Shown: positions 5,149 through 6,406 of the stretch, in pieces
Layout: every line of letters begins with the position of its first letter
Position numbering within the stretch: position 1 is the first letter of the stretch
Source: Fimbriimonadaceae bacterium
GTDB taxonomy: Bacteria > Armatimonadota > Fimbriimonadia > Fimbriimonadales > Fimbriimonadaceae
DNA: 6,406 nucleotides
Assembly: GCA_019694835.1 (NCBI GenBank)
Contig: JAIBBE010000071.1
Location: forward strand, 1 to 6,406
Direction: 5' to 3'
Notes under the pieces: model-generated
The model's input: the letters and a program-made list of their open reading frames with translations, nothing else
Told to the model about the DNA's origin: nothing
The model's database searches: none
Made by a program: the position numbers and the translations under genes

Positions 5149-5604
5149 TCAGCGGCGGACCTCTCGATCGATCACACGGATGATCTGCTGGCGGATCGCA
5201 TCATTCTCGCCCGGCACGACGCTGACGTTCAGGTGGGTAGACTGACCTCGGCTCGGCGCGACGATTACCGTGATCTTGTTCCCGTCCCTGTCGAACGCGG
5301 TGATAACATAGTTGTTGCCGCTGTCATGCGAAGTGTCTCTGATTGCGTACTGCATCGAATCTAGGGCTCGATGTACTGCTCGTGCGGTTGGCTCGCTGCT
5401 CACCGGTGAGACATAAGTGAGAGCGGGAGTCCTCATACTCGACGTACAGCCGATGAGTAGCACCGCGCATGCTTGCGCTGCGATCGCCATCGCTGCGATC
5501 CGAAGCAGCGAGCGGCCACATCCGAATCGCCGACGTCGGAAGGCTGGGTTCCTCAAAGGCCTAGCCACTCGTACGTTGCGGTCACCTTTGCGATCACATT
5601 CCAT
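5149..5604 (-). CDS. DUF3568-like small lipoprotein
   Basis: This encodes 151 residues from the ATG at 5604, which has GGAG 8 bases upstream; a TTG start at 5649 (166 residues) is also possible. The first 37 residues are basic (ending RRRRFGCGRSLLR) before the hydrophobic segment AAMAIAAQACAVLLIGC, whose LIGC lipobox puts the lipidated Cys at residue 53. Such a long basic leader is unusual for a lipoprotein; either the true start is further downstream at a GTG, or the RRRF stretch marks Tat export (weak). The mature part is about 98 residues: an alpha helix (ARAVHRALDSMQYAI), strands 'NNYVITAFDRDGNKITVIV' and 'THLNVSVVPGENDAIRQQIIRVIDREV'. This helix-strand-strand-strand-helix order, with a '[NVI].V..[VP]GE.D' turn, resembles DUF3568 proteins, small lipoproteins of unknown function. 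It is on the same strand as the YcfL-like gene. Confidence 0.65.
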   Translation of the reverse strand: MECDRKGDRNVRVARPLRNPAFRRRRFGCGRSLLRIAAMAIAAQACAVLLIGCTSSMRTPALTYVSPVSSEPTARAVHRALDSMQYAIRDTSHDSGNNYVITAFDRDGNKITVIVAPSRGQSTHLNVSVVPGENDAIRQQIIRVIDREVRR

Positions 5605-5649
5605 TGATGCACTCCGATCGTCGCTGGGGCACTCCGCGGGTCCACTCAA

Positions 5650-5788
5650 GCTCTTCAGTAGGTCACATTGCCGTCCGCACCATCAAGCGACAGCCCGAGG
5701 AAGAGGAGATCGGCTGTGCCGATGTCCCCACAATACCGGTAGTGGCGAGGCGGCCCAGATTACCAGCAGGCGTCTGTGGAGCCTATGC
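5650..5788 (-). other. Intergenic region between glycosyltransferase and lipoprotein genes
   Basis: These bases show no convincing gene. One small perfect dyad, ATCGGC/GCCGAT with a 3-base loop (5709-5723), is followed on the minus strand by a pyrimidine-rich run (TCTCCTCTTCC). It may act as a weak terminator or a leader element for the downstream lipoprotein gene. No clear promoter was seen. Confidence 0.3.
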
Positions 5789-5789
5789 C

Positions 5790-5825
5790 GAAACCCGGGT
5801 GTCACACGTGTGTTCCGCGGGTTTC
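5790..5825 (-). terminator. Stem-loop overlapping the glycosyltransferase stop codon, possible terminator
   Basis: The 8-base arms GAAACCCG and CGGGTTTC (5790-5797 and 5818-5825) pair exactly. The enclosed 20 bases contain a second palindrome, CACACGTGTG (5803-5812), which can fold inside it. The structure includes the stop codon (5802-5804) and the last codons of the minus-strand gene. No T-run follows, so its role as a terminator is uncertain; a nested hairpin could also protect the mRNA 3' end. Confidence 0.4.
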
Positions 5826-6406
5826 ACGAGGTTTATGGATCGCCTGTAGTGTCGATGGCAGGTTCTTGGTCCAAAGTTCACTGTAGCGCCTGCGATTGTC
5901 CTGAACCCACGTCCCAGCGAACAGGTGTGCGCCCATGAGGAACCTCGGCGCGTCCGGATTCGACTTCGACTCTCCGACGGTCGGGTGGAAGTAGGCCGGC
6001 GGGTAGAGTGCCACGTCGTCGTACTGTGTGATCACACGAGCTAGGAGCCCCGGGCCGGCCTGATCGCCAACGTACCGGCGCTCGAAGAACGACTGTTCGA
6101 TCATCGCCACCATGTGCCACATCGCCGGGTGGTTGGGTGGGAAACCCATCGCCGCGTTGGACACGATGTCGAGTTGTTCGCAGGCAGCCCACGCTCGTAC
6201 TTCGGGCGGACACATCTCGTCGAGCGGGCGGATCGGCTTCACGTCGGTGTCGAGATAGACCCCTCCGAAGCGGGCCAGGATCTCTAGCCGCAGGATGTCC
6301 GAGCGCATCACGCAGCCTGGCGTGCCGCCGACGTTGCCGCAGGCGTCCCAAGCATTACGGTTGAGGATCGGCGGCAGGCTGTCGTCGGTCCACAGCCGCA
6401 TCTCCC
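5802..6406 (-). CDS. DXD-motif sugar-transferring glycosyltransferase (Gly_transf_sug / GT32-like), N-terminus outside window
   Basis: About 201 codons are visible; the frame is open to the window edge, so the gene is cut. An ATG at 6401 is internal: the residues there (EMRLWTDDSLPP) match the middle of the family's N-terminal region, which normally begins some 40 residues earlier with 'IPK.IHQ.W'. Numbering from that Met, the key signature is SDILRLEILARFGGVYLDTDV (34-54): the R...L...GG.Y.D.D pattern that binds the nucleotide-sugar and a metal ion through D51 and D53. 'NAAMGFPPNHPAM' (82-94), 'GPGLLARVI' (117-125) and a C-terminal 'AHLFAGTW' (158-165) fit the conserved acceptor-side motifs, the last like the family's H....SW. 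The enzyme should transfer a sugar from a nucleotide donor to a polysaccharide, lipid or protein; the exact sugar cannot be told. It is cytosolic or membrane-peripheral, with no membrane segment visible. Surface glycan or capsule synthesis genes may continue to the right. Confidence 0.9.
   Translation of the reverse strand, partial: EMRLWTDDSLPPILNRNAWDACGNVGGTPGCVMRSDILRLEILARFGGVYLDTDVKPIRPLDEMCPPEVRAWAACEQLDIVSNAAMGFPPNHPAMWHMVAMIEQSFFERRYVGDQAGPGLLARVITQYDDVALYPPAYFHPTVGESKSNPDAPRFLMGAHLFAGTWVQDNRRRYSELWTKNLPSTLQAIHKPRETRGTHV

Noticed and set aside
5417..5938. A 173-codon open frame on the plus strand
   Set aside because: It is antisense to the DUF3568-like lipoprotein and the end of the glycosyltransferase. 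It has Arg/His/Ser-rich, low-quality composition and no domain.

Overview
The window looks like chromosomal DNA from a GC-rich bacterium, most likely a member of Planctomycetota. That assignment is an inference from gene content. A large one-membrane serine/threonine kinase stands head-to-head with an ECF-type sigma factor, and both have the sequence style common in that phylum: a kinase N-terminal segment rich in 'R..V..YL' and 'R...E', and sigma-4 regions ending in 'T[VI][EQ]R.L..[IV]..IW'. Shine-Dalgarno sites (GAGGA, GGGGGA) and Sec or lipoprotein signal peptides are visible. No phylogenetic marker gene is present.

Layout, left to right. (1) Positions 1-353 hold no certain gene: a possible gene edge on the minus strand at 1-128, a small dyad at 170-191, and a very strong minus-strand terminator at 292-325. 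(2) Two minus-strand genes for secreted proteins follow. At 354-938 is a 194-residue protein made of 34-residue repeats around TG[AT]ITAIGS, probably a beta-solenoid. At 1083-1574 is a 163-residue beta-rich protein of unknown family. (3) A hairpin-rich gap (1575-1765) separates these from the kinase (1766-3517, minus). (4) A 215-base divergent gap leads to the sigma factor (3733-4503, plus), which carries two tandem sigma-4-like helix-turn-helix units with a perfect 22-base palindrome between them. (5) Convergent with it, on the minus strand, are two small lipoprotein genes: a YcfL/DUF1425-like protein (4547-4972) and a DUF3568-like protein (5149-5604). (6) At the right edge is the C-terminal part of a DXD glycosyltransferase of the Gly_transf_sug / GT32-like type (5802-6406, minus, cut by the window).

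As a system, the kinase and sigma factor are the best-supported functional pair: the kinase could sense an envelope signal through its roughly 185-residue external domain and act on the divergent sigma factor. The two secreted proteins just downstream of the kinase, the lipoproteins and the glycosyltransferase all concern the cell envelope or surface, so they are plausible but unproven members of the same programme. The most unusual items are the duplicated sigma-4 unit with its internal palindrome and the 34-residue repeat protein.
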